From the NCBI GenBank assembly GCA_951804985.1, contig OX638135.1, positions 71,081,695 through 71,145,694 on the forward strand: a stretch of DNA of 64,000 bases, read 5' to 3'. The notes below the pieces were generated by a model that made no database searches, was not told the DNA's origin, and saw only the letters and a list, made by a program, of their open reading frames with translations. Positions 1 to 11,172 of this stretch are shown here, in pieces. Source of the DNA: Dryomyza anilis (Eukaryota; Arthropoda; Insecta; Diptera; Dryomyzidae). The position numbers were made by a program, and so were the translations under genes. Every line of letters begins with the position of its first letter. Position 1 is the first letter of the stretch.

Positions 1-500
1 CTGGCCGCTAAGTTGGTCGCCAATTAAAAACTCAGATATCGTACAGTTGTACGATATCCGAGTTCCAGTACACTTGAATACTCAGTGGGTTCGCGGTTTA
101 CTTTGATTGTGACAAGAGTAAAGAGCATAGCATCGTTGTCGCGATCTTGTCGTAACCATATTATTTCTCTGCATCAGAGACAGGACTAATTCATTATTTT
201 TTAATTTAAATTTGTTCATGAATTGAAATTGTTTTCAAATAATTTAATTTCTATTTATTTAAATGGCATTTGAAAAAAGTATTTCAATTCGAAAAATATT
301 TCATTTGAATTGAGTAAACAAATTCCAATTAAAAAAAAAAAATTAAGTGAAATACTTTTATTCAATTCAATTCAATTCAAATTTTACAAAATGGCATTGA
401 TCAATTTAATATAACAAACATGAATTGGAATTGATCAATTCTATTTAAAATACAAAAGCATTTATATTGAAATGCCACTCACTGCATTTTGGCTTGAATG
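1..500. other. AT-rich non-coding DNA with a small hairpin
   Basis: No coding signal is visible. Positions 30-63 form a near-perfect hairpin: 15-base arms with one mismatch around a 4-base loop, each arm containing GATATCGTAC or its complement. From about 230 to 470 the DNA is low-complexity AATTC/TTCAATT sequence, including a short TTCAA run near 360-380. Nothing else is recognised. Confidence 0.5.
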
Positions 501-965
501 TATATCAATGACACAGAATTGCATCCAGATGCATCATGGGATATTTTTCGGTTAATCTGTTGCACCCCGGGCCATATTTGAATCTGTTTTAAGGGGCATA
601 GATTCGCATCTAGGTGGATCATTCGACGTTTTTTGTTGAATCTGTACCAATTAGACACAGATTCTTTTTTTGGGTAAATTCCGTCCTGTGGGACCAGCTA
701 CGCATCTAGGTGCGTCATTGAGACATATTTTGAAAAAAAGGTTTGGATTTGGCCAGAACCCAACTGCGTCATTGGACACATTTATGGACTAATTGGTTCC
801 TTTGGGATTTGCCCAGAACCCTCTTGCGTCATTGGGCAAATTGGTTCCACTGGGATTTGACCAGAACCCAACTGAGTCTTTGGGCATTTGGACTAATTTT
901 TTTGAACAAATTGGTTCCATTGGGATTTGACCAGAATCCGCTGGACATTTTTGGACAAATTGGAT
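500..965. repeat. Degenerate tandem repeat, ~55-bp period
   Basis: Variants of GCGTCATTG, CAAATTGGTTCC and TGGGATTTG(A/C)CCAGAACCC recur roughly every 50-60 bases, most regularly from 700 to 950. Open frames across it read the same repeat in several frames and so are not evidence of a gene. It grades into the cleaner 60-bp repeat that follows. Confidence 0.65.
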
Positions 966-969
966 GTTT

Positions 970-1176
970 CAATGACGCACTTATGTGCTTCTGTTATCCC
1001 ACTGGAACAGATTCATCCAAAAAAAAGTTCCAATTACGCACTTGGGTGCTTCTGTAGTCCCACTGGAAAAGATTCATCCCACAAAGTTCCAATGTCGCAC
1101 TTGGGAGCTTCTGTAATCCCACAGGAACAGATTCAACCAAAAAAGTTTCAATTACGCACTTGGGTGCTTCTGCACA
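970..1176. repeat. 60-bp minisatellite, about 3.5 copies
   Basis: Units begin near 970, 1031, 1090 and 1149. Each contains (T/C)CGCACTTGGGTGCTTCTGT, then AATCCCACTGGAACAGATTC, then an A-rich stretch and AAGTTCCAAT. Units differ by scattered substitutions. The overlapping open frames here are repeat translations, not genes. Confidence 0.85.
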
Positions 1177-1388
1177 GAAAAAAAAAGTTCATACTATATA
1201 TGAATGTGTTCATCAATTTTATGAATTTCTCATTATAACTCAACCAATGAACAAATTCATCCAATTTATGAATCGTTCATAAAACCGTAATGAAAAAGTT
1301 AATAATATTGATGAACGCTTTCATAATATTTATAAATAAATTTTTTTTTTTTTTTTTATTTCATTGTATTTTTTTTTATATTTTATAT

Positions 1389-1550
1389 TAATAATAATAG
1401 TTTGGCACTACAGTCCTATAAGAACTTCGGCCGACCTCTCTCACCATTTTGAGCTGTGCGTGTTATATTTGTACCCAAAGTGGTGGAACCTACAGTTTAT
1501 TGCCGAATCCGAACGGCGGGTCAATGCTTTTCATAGGCAATGTTTTACTG
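1389..1550 (-). mobile_element. Truncated copy of the tRNA-headed SINE family
   Basis: This matches the 3' body of the full SINE at 46010-46328: a (TAA)n-type tail, then ACTTCGGCCGACCTCTCTC, ATTTTGAGCTGTGCGTGTTA and CCGAATCCGAACGGCGGGT, in the same order. The similarity fades after the TTTTCATAGGCAATG segment, so the tRNA-like head is missing. Orientation is inferred from the full copy. Confidence 0.8.
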
Positions 1551-1559
1551 TTTCTACTG

Positions 1560-2160
1560 CAGTAAGCAGCCATTGCTGAACCTGCTGGCAGCAATAAAAA
1601 TGTCTACATCATTAAAATAAAATACAATTAAATCTACCTTAATTTTTATTTGCATTTAATTAGACATTTATGTTTTCGTTACTTTTATGTGCCATCAATT
1701 TGTTTTTAATTGCCAATGTCCATCAATAAAATATAATTGAAGTCCACATAAAAATTAAGAACTTAAAGGAGTCGCAATTGTAATATTTCTTGATTTTTAT
1801 TACTGATTTTTATTGTTATTTATGTTCAAAAGAGTCTGTCATGGCACAAACTCAAGAAGTTCTTTTGCAGGTTGTGTAAAAACTCATTTTAATTTCACTA
1901 CAATTGCAGCAAACAAAAATTAATTACTCATATTTTTATGTTGGCCAAATTGCAAAGTTAGCTCCAGCCTTTTACAAGTGGTGCTGCTTGTGGCGCCTTA
2001 TGACATTGCCGACGTTTAATATGCAATTATTTGATAATTTCCGTTGCTCAAGTGGTACTTTAAAAAGAATTTTAAATATTTTTGGTCATAGCAAATACGA
2101 TTAAATCATTGCTTATATTATATGAGTGTAATTCAAGTGACACATATGAAATTAAAAAGT
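1560..2160. other. Non-coding AT-rich stretch
   Basis: No gene, RNA or element end is recognised. A 66-residue open frame at 1904-2104 has no recognisable motif. Confidence 0.4.
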
Positions 2161-2735
2161 TGCAAAATTCACAAAATCTTTTAAAATTAGTTTAAAATTT
2201 ATTAAAATTTGTTGAATTTTTAAAATTTGTCGAATTTATTAAAATTTGTTGATTTTAATTAAACTTTGTTAAATTTATTAAGTTGTAATGCATTTATTAA
2301 AATATGTTAGATTTATGAAAATTTGTTAATTTCTTAAATATTGGTTAAACTTATTAAAATTTGTTAATTAAATTTTTACAATTTAATTAAATTTGTTAAA
2401 TTTATTAAAATTTGTCAAATATATTAAAATATGTTAAATTTATTAAAATTTGTTAAATTTATTAAAATTTATTTATATATTAATTAAATTTATTAAAACT
2501 TGTTTTAGTTATTAAAATTTGTCAAATTTATTAAAATGTGCTAAATTTATTAATATTAATTAAATTTATTAAAACTTGTTATATATATTTAAATTTGTTA
2601 AATGTATTAAAATTTCTTAATTTTAAAATGTTCAAAATTTGTAAAATATGATAAATTTGTTATATTTGTTTAAATTTCTTAAACTGTTTAAATTTCCTAA
2701 ACTGTTTAAATTTGTAAAATTAATAAAATTTATTG
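2160..2735. repeat. ~20-bp AT tandem array
   Basis: More than 20 diverged units of the type TTAAATTTATTAAAATTTG run across the block, followed by a variant TTAAACTGTTTAAATTTC near 2670-2715. Open frames on both strands here are translations of the repeat. Confidence 0.85.
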
Positions 2736-2878
2736 TTTTTGTTTTACGACCTCTTTTGATTATTTTAAGATATTGTCTTAACGTGCTCAAGGTCCAGTCG
2801 GTACAAATTGGGTGTTTTGTACCAACAAATAAAACAACAAACAATTGGCAAAATGCATTGAGTGGCAGATCGTACAGC

Positions 2879-3241
2879 TGTTTCAGAGGCAGCCAAGCCC
2901 CTTCATCAGCGATCTTTCTCTGCAGATTCTACATTTCAAGTCGCTTAAGTTTTCCTTCTCCAATAAACACAATAAGAATTATGTGTATTGAAGAAAGAAC
3001 CAAAAGCAAAAATGCATCAACTCAAGATTTTGCCAAAGTTGTTGTTGCGTGAAGCAATTTGCTACGTATAGGCTGCAGAGTTTTCACAGAATCAAATACG
3101 TAGGCTGCACTTTGTATAAAAAATGGGTTTTTTTTATTATGTTTTCAAAAATATAAAAAATCTTTTAGATTTTAAACGCCGTGCAATGTAGAATCTGCAG
3201 AGAAAGATCGCTGATGAAGGGGCTTGGCTGCCTCTGAAACA
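2879..3241. mobile_element. Small fold-back element with perfect 57-bp inverted repeats
   Basis: Positions 2879-2935 and 3185-3241 are exact reverse complements over 57 bases, starting TGTTTCAGAGGCAGCC. They are separated by a 249-bp AT-rich spacer and identity stops abruptly on both sides. Perfect arms in an otherwise decayed neighbourhood suggest a recent event or gene conversion. No transposase and no clear target duplication are visible, so the class is unknown. Confidence 0.75.
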
Positions 3242-4960
3242 CAATTGCAATTGGCGGATAAATTAACAAAATGTTTTTATTATAAAATATAGTGATATTG
3301 ACTATAGCATATTTCTATTACTTTCACTTGTGGTTTGTATAGCTTATATTGAGTTCTGCATATTTTAAATTATTTTGTTTTTGATATTGCTATTTATTTT
3401 ATTATTTTGATAATTTTTATTTGTAATATTTTGCATAATATTGTGTCAAAAAACCATTTTATTTTTCCATTTCATTTTCCATTTTCTCAATTACTTCACA
3501 AATTTATAAAAGCAAACATTTTTCTGTTAAAATAACCTGCAGCTCAAGAGTTCCATGTCACTGCATATTTTATTTTATTAGTTTCTTTCAGAGTAAAGAG
3601 ATTTTGCAAAATTTTGAATTGTTCTGCTACTTTTTTTGATGCGGTTTGTTTCAGCTGGGTTTTGAATTCTTGTCAAATGTTTGCAAATTCAATCCACACA
3701 AATAAAGCTGGAATTTTTGCAATTTACTAATATTTTAAAAGTTATATTTAAAAAATATATAAAATTGAATACATTGTTAAATGCAACACACTATGTGCTA
3801 CTCGAAAAAATTAAGTAATGAATTTATTGCCAGAATGTCAGCACTTTTACACATTGACATTTTAATGATTGCCACTTTTCACATCCTTTTCGTGGCACTT
3901 TTGCTCTCCATGCACTGCGGCAAATCAGTGTCAATTGAGGCAAAAATGTCGACTGTTCATTGCAGATGTGCGACACCAATACTTAAATATAAAATACACA
4001 GAAACACGCTGTCATATATAATAGCGCCGTGCAAAAATGACTTTATTGGCAAAAGTAATTTGGGGTTGAAATTTCATTTATTTGCTTATTAAATGCCAAT
4101 GAGCTGATTTTATGATAAAAATAAAAAAATCATATAATATATGTGAACTGTATATGTTTTAGTGTGTGTATATTTTATCTTAAAATATGCATTTAATGTA
4201 TTTTTTTGAGTTCATTAACTATGGCATTGAAGTACGAAACAGCTTGTTTTAAGCGAATTCATTAAATTATAGATACATAAAGTGTTAACTCTACATAAAA
4301 AGAAAAATGTACAACAATTGATTTTATGGTACAAGTATTAAAAGATACTTTAGAATAGTATAATATTTACAAATACAATGCGATGAATTAAATGATTTGA
4401 ATATTATTGATATATTGTAAGAAACACTATTTAGTTAATAGTTGTCCTTATTTTAATTAATTTAGTTTTAACGTTTTACTGGTCGTTGCTCATACGTCAT
4501 GAATTTTATTTAAAATAGCTGGAGCCGTGCACAGATTCGCCAGTGCTAAGTTTTTGTAATTGCAAAACTATATCGTTTGTAAAGTGTGTATACATTTACA
4601 CCCATTTTTCGCTTTTTAGTGTATGACTACGTCGCTATTTTTACAAACCCAATCCCACTCAAATTTTAATAGTCACATTCCACGTGACTATTAAAATTTT
4701 TAAAAAGCCATTTTAAAAAATCCAAGATTTTTGGTTTTTTAATTGAATTTTTAAAGCGGTGATTGAATCTATTAGGTTATGAAGAGTTGTCCTGTTATAA
4801 AGAAGATATGAGAAGAAGACAGAAGACAAAACAGAAAACAGGCACTTAGGCCGTTTCATTGTCTGGCCCATATTACTAATTTAGTATATAGAAGAAAACA
4901 GCTTCCAGATCCGAGACAGATAAATTCTATTGAAATTATGTTATTTATAAATAATCAAAA
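3242..4960. other. Non-coding AT-rich DNA
   Basis: No credible gene. A 103-residue open frame at 3781-4092 is rich in Cys, His and Ile but matches no family I know. Apart from the hairpin at 4661-4699, nothing structured is seen. Confidence 0.4.
4661..4699. other. 16-bp perfect hairpin
   Basis: Arms AAATTTTAATAGTCAC (4661-4676) and its reverse complement (4684-4699) flank a 7-base loop. It could be a miniature element end or a chance stem. No adjacent gene makes it a terminator. Confidence 0.6.
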
Positions 4961-4974
4961 AAAAATCAATAAAA

Positions 4975-7010
4975 TACGTGACGTTTACAATGTTTAATAT
5001 AATCTTTTGTTTCGATTTTAATAACTATGCTCTTAGTAGGTAAAGAGTTATAGCAATTTTAAAGTTTTAGTTGTATGCCCCTTTGTCCAATCCCGCCCAT
5101 ATTTTACGTGACGATCGAGTTTTAAATATGAACATTTGTTTGGATTTTTATAACTCCACTCTTAGCATGTCAAGTTATAGCATTTTTAATGTTTAGGTTA
5201 TATGGAAGGTACCACGCCCCTTTATCCAATCCCACACACATTCTCCATTTTTATAACTCATAGGTTGTTACAGAAGCATTATGATTATATGAAAGTTATG
5301 ATTATATGACGTTATGATTATATGAAAGGTGCCACGCTTCTTTATAAAATTCCATTTTTAATTTTAATTTTTAAAGGTTGTATGGGAGGTACCACGCCCC
5401 ATTGTCCAATTCCATACACATTCTACGTGACGATTACAATGTTTAATATAATCTTTTGATTAGATTTTTATAACTCTGCTCTTAGTAAGCAAAGAGTTAT
5501 AGAAATTTTAAAGTGTTGGTTATATGAGAGATGCCACGCCCCGTTGTACAATCCCGCCCATATTCTACGTGGCGATTGGAGTTTTAAATATGAACATATG
5601 TTTTCAATTTCATAACTCAACTCTTAGTATGTCAGGAGTTAGGGCAATTTTAAAGTTTTGGCTATATGGGAGGTGCCACGCCCTTTAATCCAATCTCGCT
5701 CACATTCTACGTGACGATTGGAGTTTGTAATATAAACCTTAGTTTCGATTTATATAACTGTACTCTTAGTAAGTCAGGAGTTACAACCAGAGTTCGGATA
5801 GTCACATAAATGAATACTCATATTGACTCACTCCTGCATAATGACAAAGCACACATTTAATTTTACTACACACGACATGAGTGAGTAAGAGAAAAAAAAT
5901 CCGACTTACTCTCTACTCATAAATGGTTAATCATCGGAGTTAAAATTTGCTACTCATGAGTCTTGTCTTCAACTCATTTATTTTTCTCCTCACGAAGGAG
6001 TAGCATTACGCATTTTATCTTTTCTCATACTCATAAAAGTACAATGCCAAATTGTACTAACATGATGCTCATTTTTTATATGTATGCAACGAGTAAGCGA
6101 TGTTGCCAGACGAGTTGTTTTGAAACTTAAAAAGTTTTATTTTATAAATAATGCCGGATTTACATCTTCTGTGAGATACACCATATCAACAAGGGTTGCA
6201 TTTCTTTATAAAATTGCTATAATATATAAATGAAACAGAAATATGTTAAAAAAGACAAACATAAATATAAAAATTCGAAACGTTTTTTCAATTAACGCGA
6301 AATCAAAATATAAATGTTGCATTGAGCAATCTCAATATGGGATTTTTTAGATTGTTTTAAAATGTATTTCAATAACTTTATAATCATTCCAAATAATGAA
6401 TTTAAAAAATAGGAACATTTGATATAAATGTTAAAATTGTAAATAATATATATTTTTGCATTTTTTTACGCATTTTTTTGGCAATACATTTCAATAATAC
6501 CACAGATGGAAAGATTCCTACTGAAATGGCAACAATGATCTTACACTTTGCAAGCCTGTACAGTGAGTATATCAACGCATTCTCTTTGTCCTTGAACAAA
6601 TTTGAGTTGACGAAAAGTGAGAGTTTACTTGTTGCACACTTTCATGTGTAATGATGATGGAGAGGTGAAACGCAAAATCCTCTTGTGAGTAGCAAAATCT
6701 CTACTCACAAAATGCGACTCTCTTATGAGTTTGCCGTATATTTTCTGGCTACTCACTCTTGAGGTGAGTACCAGCGAGATAAAAAAATATTTTGCAAAAC
6801 TCATGAGTTTGAGTGAGCGTGAGTGAAGATTTCCGAACTCTGGTTACAACATTTTTATATTTTTAGTCAAATGGAAAGGGACACGCCCTTTATGTCCAAT
6901 TCCACCAACATTTGTAAAAAAAGATAAACAAATACAATATACGTCACTGAGCCAAATTTCATGACTGTGCTTATCTTAATTACACCGATATTTTTAATTA
7001 AAAGTTCAAT
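4975..7010. repeat. ~185-bp 'CCACGCCC' tandem repeat, interrupted by a hAT element
   Basis: At least five diverged units occur between about 4975 and 5787 and resume at 6851-7010. Each contains ATAACTC(T/C)(G/A)CTCTTAGTA, GAGTTATAGCAATTTTAAAG, GCCACGCCCC-TTGTCCAAT and TATTCTACGTGACGATT. The array is split by the element at 5788-6842. No coding capacity is seen. Confidence 0.75.
5788..6842. mobile_element. Non-autonomous hAT element (1.05 kb)
   Basis: The ends are inverted repeats starting CAGAGTTCGGA, fitting the hAT terminal pattern. They are flanked by an exact 8-bp target duplication, GTTACAAC (5780-5787 and 6843-6850). No transposase is encoded. Both subterminal regions are dense in ACTCA/TGAGT motifs in both orientations, plausibly transposase-binding repeats. 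The insertion lies inside the ~185-bp tandem repeat, whose units continue on both sides. Confidence 0.85.
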
Positions 7011-7957
7011 TTTGCCACGCCCGTTTGTATACCTTAGGAGGCGGTTTTAAAAAAAAAATGCATTCGTAGTGCACTCTTACGTCGAAAGATGAACACCCTG
7101 CCCTAATTTCATGGTCCTAGGGTCCAATTTAGATATTTTTCGGCTTTTTTATTGTGTTTTTCCGACTTTTCTTTTTTCCTAAACTACTCTTGCATTGACG
7201 CGAACAAAATACAAAAGGAATTAGGCAAATCCGTCTGTTCGTTCTCTCGTGATACTCTGGCAAATTTATGGACTTTTCATTTTTATATATATAGATAGAG
7301 ATGATGTATTTAAAATAAATAATATATGCATATATATGTACCTTTTATGAATTGTCTTTTTTTTTCATACAATAAAAAGTAAAAGAAAAAAATTGATAAT
7401 TTTTTTATGGAATTGGTAACTTTTTTTTTTATTTGGTAAGCAAAAATATTTTTTAGTGGCAACCCTGACTCTAACTCTAAAAATTGTCTCACCAATTCCG
7501 CTTCACCGATCTTCTCCTCGCCTAGCACCTGGCTGACGTCGCACGTTGGGAAAAATGCAAATACGCGCGCATGAAGGAAAACAAAAACTTACTGGAATGT
7601 TCCATTTTAATTATTATTATATAAAGTAAGAATGCAGATAATAATTCCCGTTTTTTTATGTAAATATTTCTTACCACTTTCGAGTTATGCCATCTGTATT
7701 CAGGTTTATTTCTTCAAAAAATGGTACAACGATATAATGGGTGTACTCAAATGCGTGTGAAATTTTCATTTATAAGTGAAAGACAACCAAATTTTTATCA
7801 CATAGCAATGACACATAGGTCTCTTATCTAACGTATAATTCATGTTAATAGAATGTTCTGTTCAAAGGACATTTGAATGTAAATATACGTATTTTTTAAG
7901 TATTATTCAAAAAAATATAAACTCATACTATATTAAAAGAATAGTAGAATTAATGTT
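7011..7957. other. Non-coding AT-rich DNA
   Basis: It holds low-complexity T/A runs and a short TATATATAGATAGAGATG tract near 7285. A 72-residue minus-strand open frame (7310-7528) is not recognised and I do not regard it as a gene. Confidence 0.35.
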
Positions 7958-8214
7958 AGATCACATATTTGGAAAGCCCTAATCATTACCTATCCAACCT
8001 ACTATAGCAAGTTCCTGCACGGGAACCATGGACGAAGAAGTGGGCACTTTATCATCATGACTTTTTCTTCATATAAATATTTTTGTTCCTTGTAAATGGT
8101 CAAGTTTCAAAAATTCATAAAAAAAATCCAGCGTATGTAGATCACATATTTGGAAAGCCCCAATCATTACCTATTTAACCTACTATAGCAAGTTCCAGTT
8201 CGGGAACCATGGAC
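7958..8214. repeat. Direct duplication, 182-bp offset
   Basis: A 75-base segment at 7958-8032, starting GATCACATATTTGGAAAG and ending GGGAACCATGGAC, recurs at 8140-8214 with a few substitutions. The intervening DNA is unlike the segment. Confidence 0.8.
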
Positions 8215-8231
8215 AGAGTAGTGGCCACATC

Positions 8232-9219
8232 AAGTCCGTGCAGTTAAATTCGTCGAAAACTTAGCGGATACACAAACCATAGAAATTTAACAGTGCTCTG
8301 TTAATATACTGTTAACCATAGTGATGGTGCTCTTTAGGTCAAAATTCCCAAACTCTGAAATACCGGACGGTATCAAAATTAACGAGTCATAATACATTTT
8401 AAAGGTAATTCAATTACCTGTCTAGCGATACTAATCCTGATACTGGCAGGTATTTCAGAGTTCGGGAATTTTAACAAAAATGGTAGACATAAAAAGGCAC
8501 TTAATTAGTCACTGGTTTCACATTTATCATAGTGCGTTAACGAGTCACATTTTGAAGGTAGTTCAATTACCTTTCTAACGATACCAATCCAGATACCGGC
8601 AGGTATTTCAGAGTTCGGGAATTTTGAGCAAAAATTCAAGATCAAATGTCAAATTTTACTTATATGGTCACATATTCTACAGTTTTCATAGTGCGTTAAC
8701 GAGTCATAATACCAGTCAAAAATACCTATTTAATGATACCAATGTTGATTCCGTCCGGTATTTCAGAGTTCGGGAATTTTAACATAAATGGTACATACAT
8801 ACGGCTAAAAAGTAACTTAATTACTCAGTGGTTCCACATTTATCATAGTGCCTTAACGAGTCATAATACGTTTTAAAGGTAATTCAATTGCCTTTCTAAC
8901 GATACCAATCCTGATACCGGCAGGTATTTCAGAAGTCGAGAATTTTAACATAAATGGTAGACATACGGCTAAAAAGTCACTTAATTAGTCACTGGTTCCA
9001 CATTTATCATAGTGCGTAAACGAGTCATAATACGTTTTAAATGTAATTCAATTACATATTTAATGATACCAATTTTGATACCGACCGGTATTTCAGAGTT
9101 CGGGAATTTTTACCTAAAGAGCGCCATCACTATGGTTAACAGTATCTTAACAGAGCACTGTTCAATTTCTATGGTTTGTGTATCCGCTAAGTTCGCGACG
9201 AATTTAACTTCACGGACTT
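8232..9219. mobile_element. Fold-back element with internal satellite
   Basis: Inverted arms of about 130-140 bp (8232-8371 and 9080-9219) start AAGTCCGTG(C/A)AGTTAAATT and share the TTAGCGGATACACAAACCATAG block. Between them lie four to five tandem ~185-bp units carrying GATACCGGCAGGTATTTCAG, TTCGGGAATTTTAACA and GCGTTAACGAGTCATAATAC. This resembles Drosophila fold-back elements, with inverted arms rich in tandem repeats. No transposase is present and the target duplication is not clear. Confidence 0.75.
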
Positions 9220-9224
9220 TAATT

Positions 9225-9665
9225 ATCAGGGCAGGCAAAATGGCACAAAAAAACAGTAAAAAAATAGCACAAAAATAGGCAAAAAATGGCAGAAAAAAAT
9301 AGTCAATAAATGGCACAAAAATAGTAAAAAAATGGCAAAAATGGCACAAAAATAGTCAAAAATGGCAAAAAAAAAAAATGTATAACATTTTTTAATGAAC
9401 TATTTTTGTTGACATCATAGATTTCTCTTTTACATGCTCTAATAATTATGTCGTTAATTTGATTCACAAAATTAAGAATATACAAAAATAAGTACACAAT
9501 AAAAGGACGTCATATATTTTTTTAATACAACCAGAAAATCGAAAATAATATTTAAAAAAGGTTTGCCTGAGTGTAAAAAAGGCATTTTTAGGCAAAGTTT
9601 ATCGAAATTGGCAAATTTACAAAATAATTGAAAAAATGGCATTTTTTGGCAAAAGCCAAAAAAAA
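9225..9665. repeat. Low-complexity AAAATGGCACAAAAATAG repeat
   Basis: Short imperfect repeats of the form (A)n-TGGCACAAAAAT run from 9235 to 9380 and return more weakly near 9560-9660. Open frames here (on the minus strand, Phe/Ile-rich) translate the repeat and are not genes. Confidence 0.7.
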
Positions 9666-9685
9666 GACTTGTCCGGGTAATTATT

Positions 9686-10350
9686 AAGATCGGTCAACTA
9701 TAGCGCAATCTAGACCATTTTTTGTTCATAATATTTACACATTTGTAGGTTGAGTTTAAGTTACAAAACACAAAACAGGAAGTACAAATATAACAATATT
9801 AAACTTTTAAATAATGTTTTTTTTTCATTTTTTTTTGTTTTACAATTTTTTTTTGTCAATTTTTTTTTTTTTTGTGTTTATTTTTTGGTGAATATAGTTA
9901 TATTTTTTATGTATTTAATTACATAATTCTTTGTTCTTTTTTTGTGGTTTTTGATCGATTTTTGATTCAATAATACTTTTGATGAAATGGGAAAAATTAG
10001 ACAGCTCTATTTAAAAAATTATTTATTTGTTGTAGAGAAATGATTTTTTGAGCGGAAGGAAAGGCTCCGTAGGCGAAAATTTTTTCATACAAATGCAAGT
10101 TATTTTTGTGCTTTGAGTCAAAAAATATACCATTGAAATACATAAGAAAAAAAAATAATAAAAAAAAAATTTAAAAAGAAAAAAAAAACAAAATTGAAAA
10201 AAGAAAAAAACAAGAAAATATATACACTCTTTAAAAGTTTAATATTGTTATATTTGTACTTCCTGTATTACTAAACTTAAAATCAACCAACAAAGGTGTA
10301 AATATTACGAACATAAAATGGTCTACAGGGCACTATAGTTGACTGATCTT
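9686..10350. mobile_element. MITE with ~125-bp terminal inverted repeats
   Basis: Positions 9686-9815 and about 10228-10350 are diverged inverted repeats. Both ends read AAGATC(G/A)GTCAACTATAG, followed inward by GAAGTACAAATATAACAATA. The centre is T-rich on the left and A-rich on the right, as if a homopolymer hairpin had expanded. No coding region and no confident target duplication are seen. Confidence 0.75.
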
Positions 10351-10560
10351 AAAAATACTTACATATTAAAAATACTTTCATATTAATCGTGGTACAATTA
10401 CCTTTCATTCGAGTATAAGGATAAGGAATGTCAAAAGAAATGTTCATAATTCTTTTGATACTACGGTAACAATACGGACTGACGGGAAATAGTAAAACCT
10501 AGTCCAAATTGTATAACACTACAATTAAAATAAATAAAACATAAATTAAAATCACACTAT
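10351..10560. other. Short non-coding spacer
   Basis: Nothing recognised. It separates the MITE from the exon-like sequence. Confidence 0.3.
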
Positions 10561-10692
10561 TTAAAAGATTCCTGGGACCCCTAGTTTCTTCTTAAATATT
10601 TATCCGGCCTCTTTTGTATGTTTGAATTGGCAACATTGACCTTAACATCCAAGCCCTTCATGGTGTTATTCCTGGCCAATTGCCAGCGTCTA

Positions 10693-10977
10693 TCATGTAG
10701 TGATAGACGAAATAAACTTACATTTAAATTTGCCCTTGGTCATCTCGTAAGCTACTTGATAATCTTTCAATGTTTTTGGCTTAGTTAATCCGTCATCCTT
10801 TTGCCGATCAGCTATTGCAGCTCTGTTATATCCAGAAATACGACTATTCTGCCTAGTTGTAATCATTCGCTGCAGTGTAGTTGTTATGCGTCCAAATCTG
10901 CTGCTAGCCGAAACGATGTCGCACACATTATGACATGCTTGGATCCTCTGCATATTGTAATTAAAACAATTGAGCAC
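10693..10977 (-). CDS. Unrecognised exon-like ORF, possible host gene fragment
   Basis: I do not recognise this 94-residue frame. Its N-terminal half is rich in Arg, Ser and Thr with few acidic residues (for example SASSRFGRITTTLQRM), as in mitochondrial targeting sequences. It continues with RQKDDGLTKPKTLKDYQVAY. Codon use is more mixed than in the surrounding AT-rich DNA. Near its end is a good donor (AAAT/GTAAGT), and about 50 bases on, near 10672, an acceptor-like CCAG. Joining these gives an immediate stop, whereas another frame after the acceptor reads MKGLDVKVNVANSNIQKRPD. The ATG lies only 34 bp from the left end of the hAT element at 11012. It could be a host exon, a disrupted gene or a pseudogene. 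Confidence 0.35.
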   Translation of the reverse strand: MLNCFNYNMQRIQACHNVCDIVSASSRFGRITTTLQRMITTRQNSRISGYNRAAIADRQKDDGLTKPKTLKDYQVAYEMTKGKFKCKFISSITT

Positions 10978-11172
10978 TTATTTGTTTTGAATTTTCTTTG
11001 ACACTGCAGTGCAGAGACCTGCGCCGAACGGCTAATAGTCGAGTAAGCCGCGCCGCCGACTATTTAGACAAAGCGCCGCCGCCGACAATTGGTCAGCTAA
11101 AAATCGGCTAAAAATAAGCCGCCGTCGAATTTTTTAAATCAGGCAAAATGTTTAATAAATTATCCCTAATGC

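Noticed and set aside
2632..3052. Overlapping open frames of 70 and 134 residues
   Set aside because: Half of each is the AT tandem array read in opposite directions, and the rest crosses the fold-back arm.
9012..9349. Open frames on both strands around 9.0-9.35 kb
   Set aside because: They run through the fold-back arm and the AAAATGGCAC low-complexity repeat and are not conserved in the other copy of the arm.
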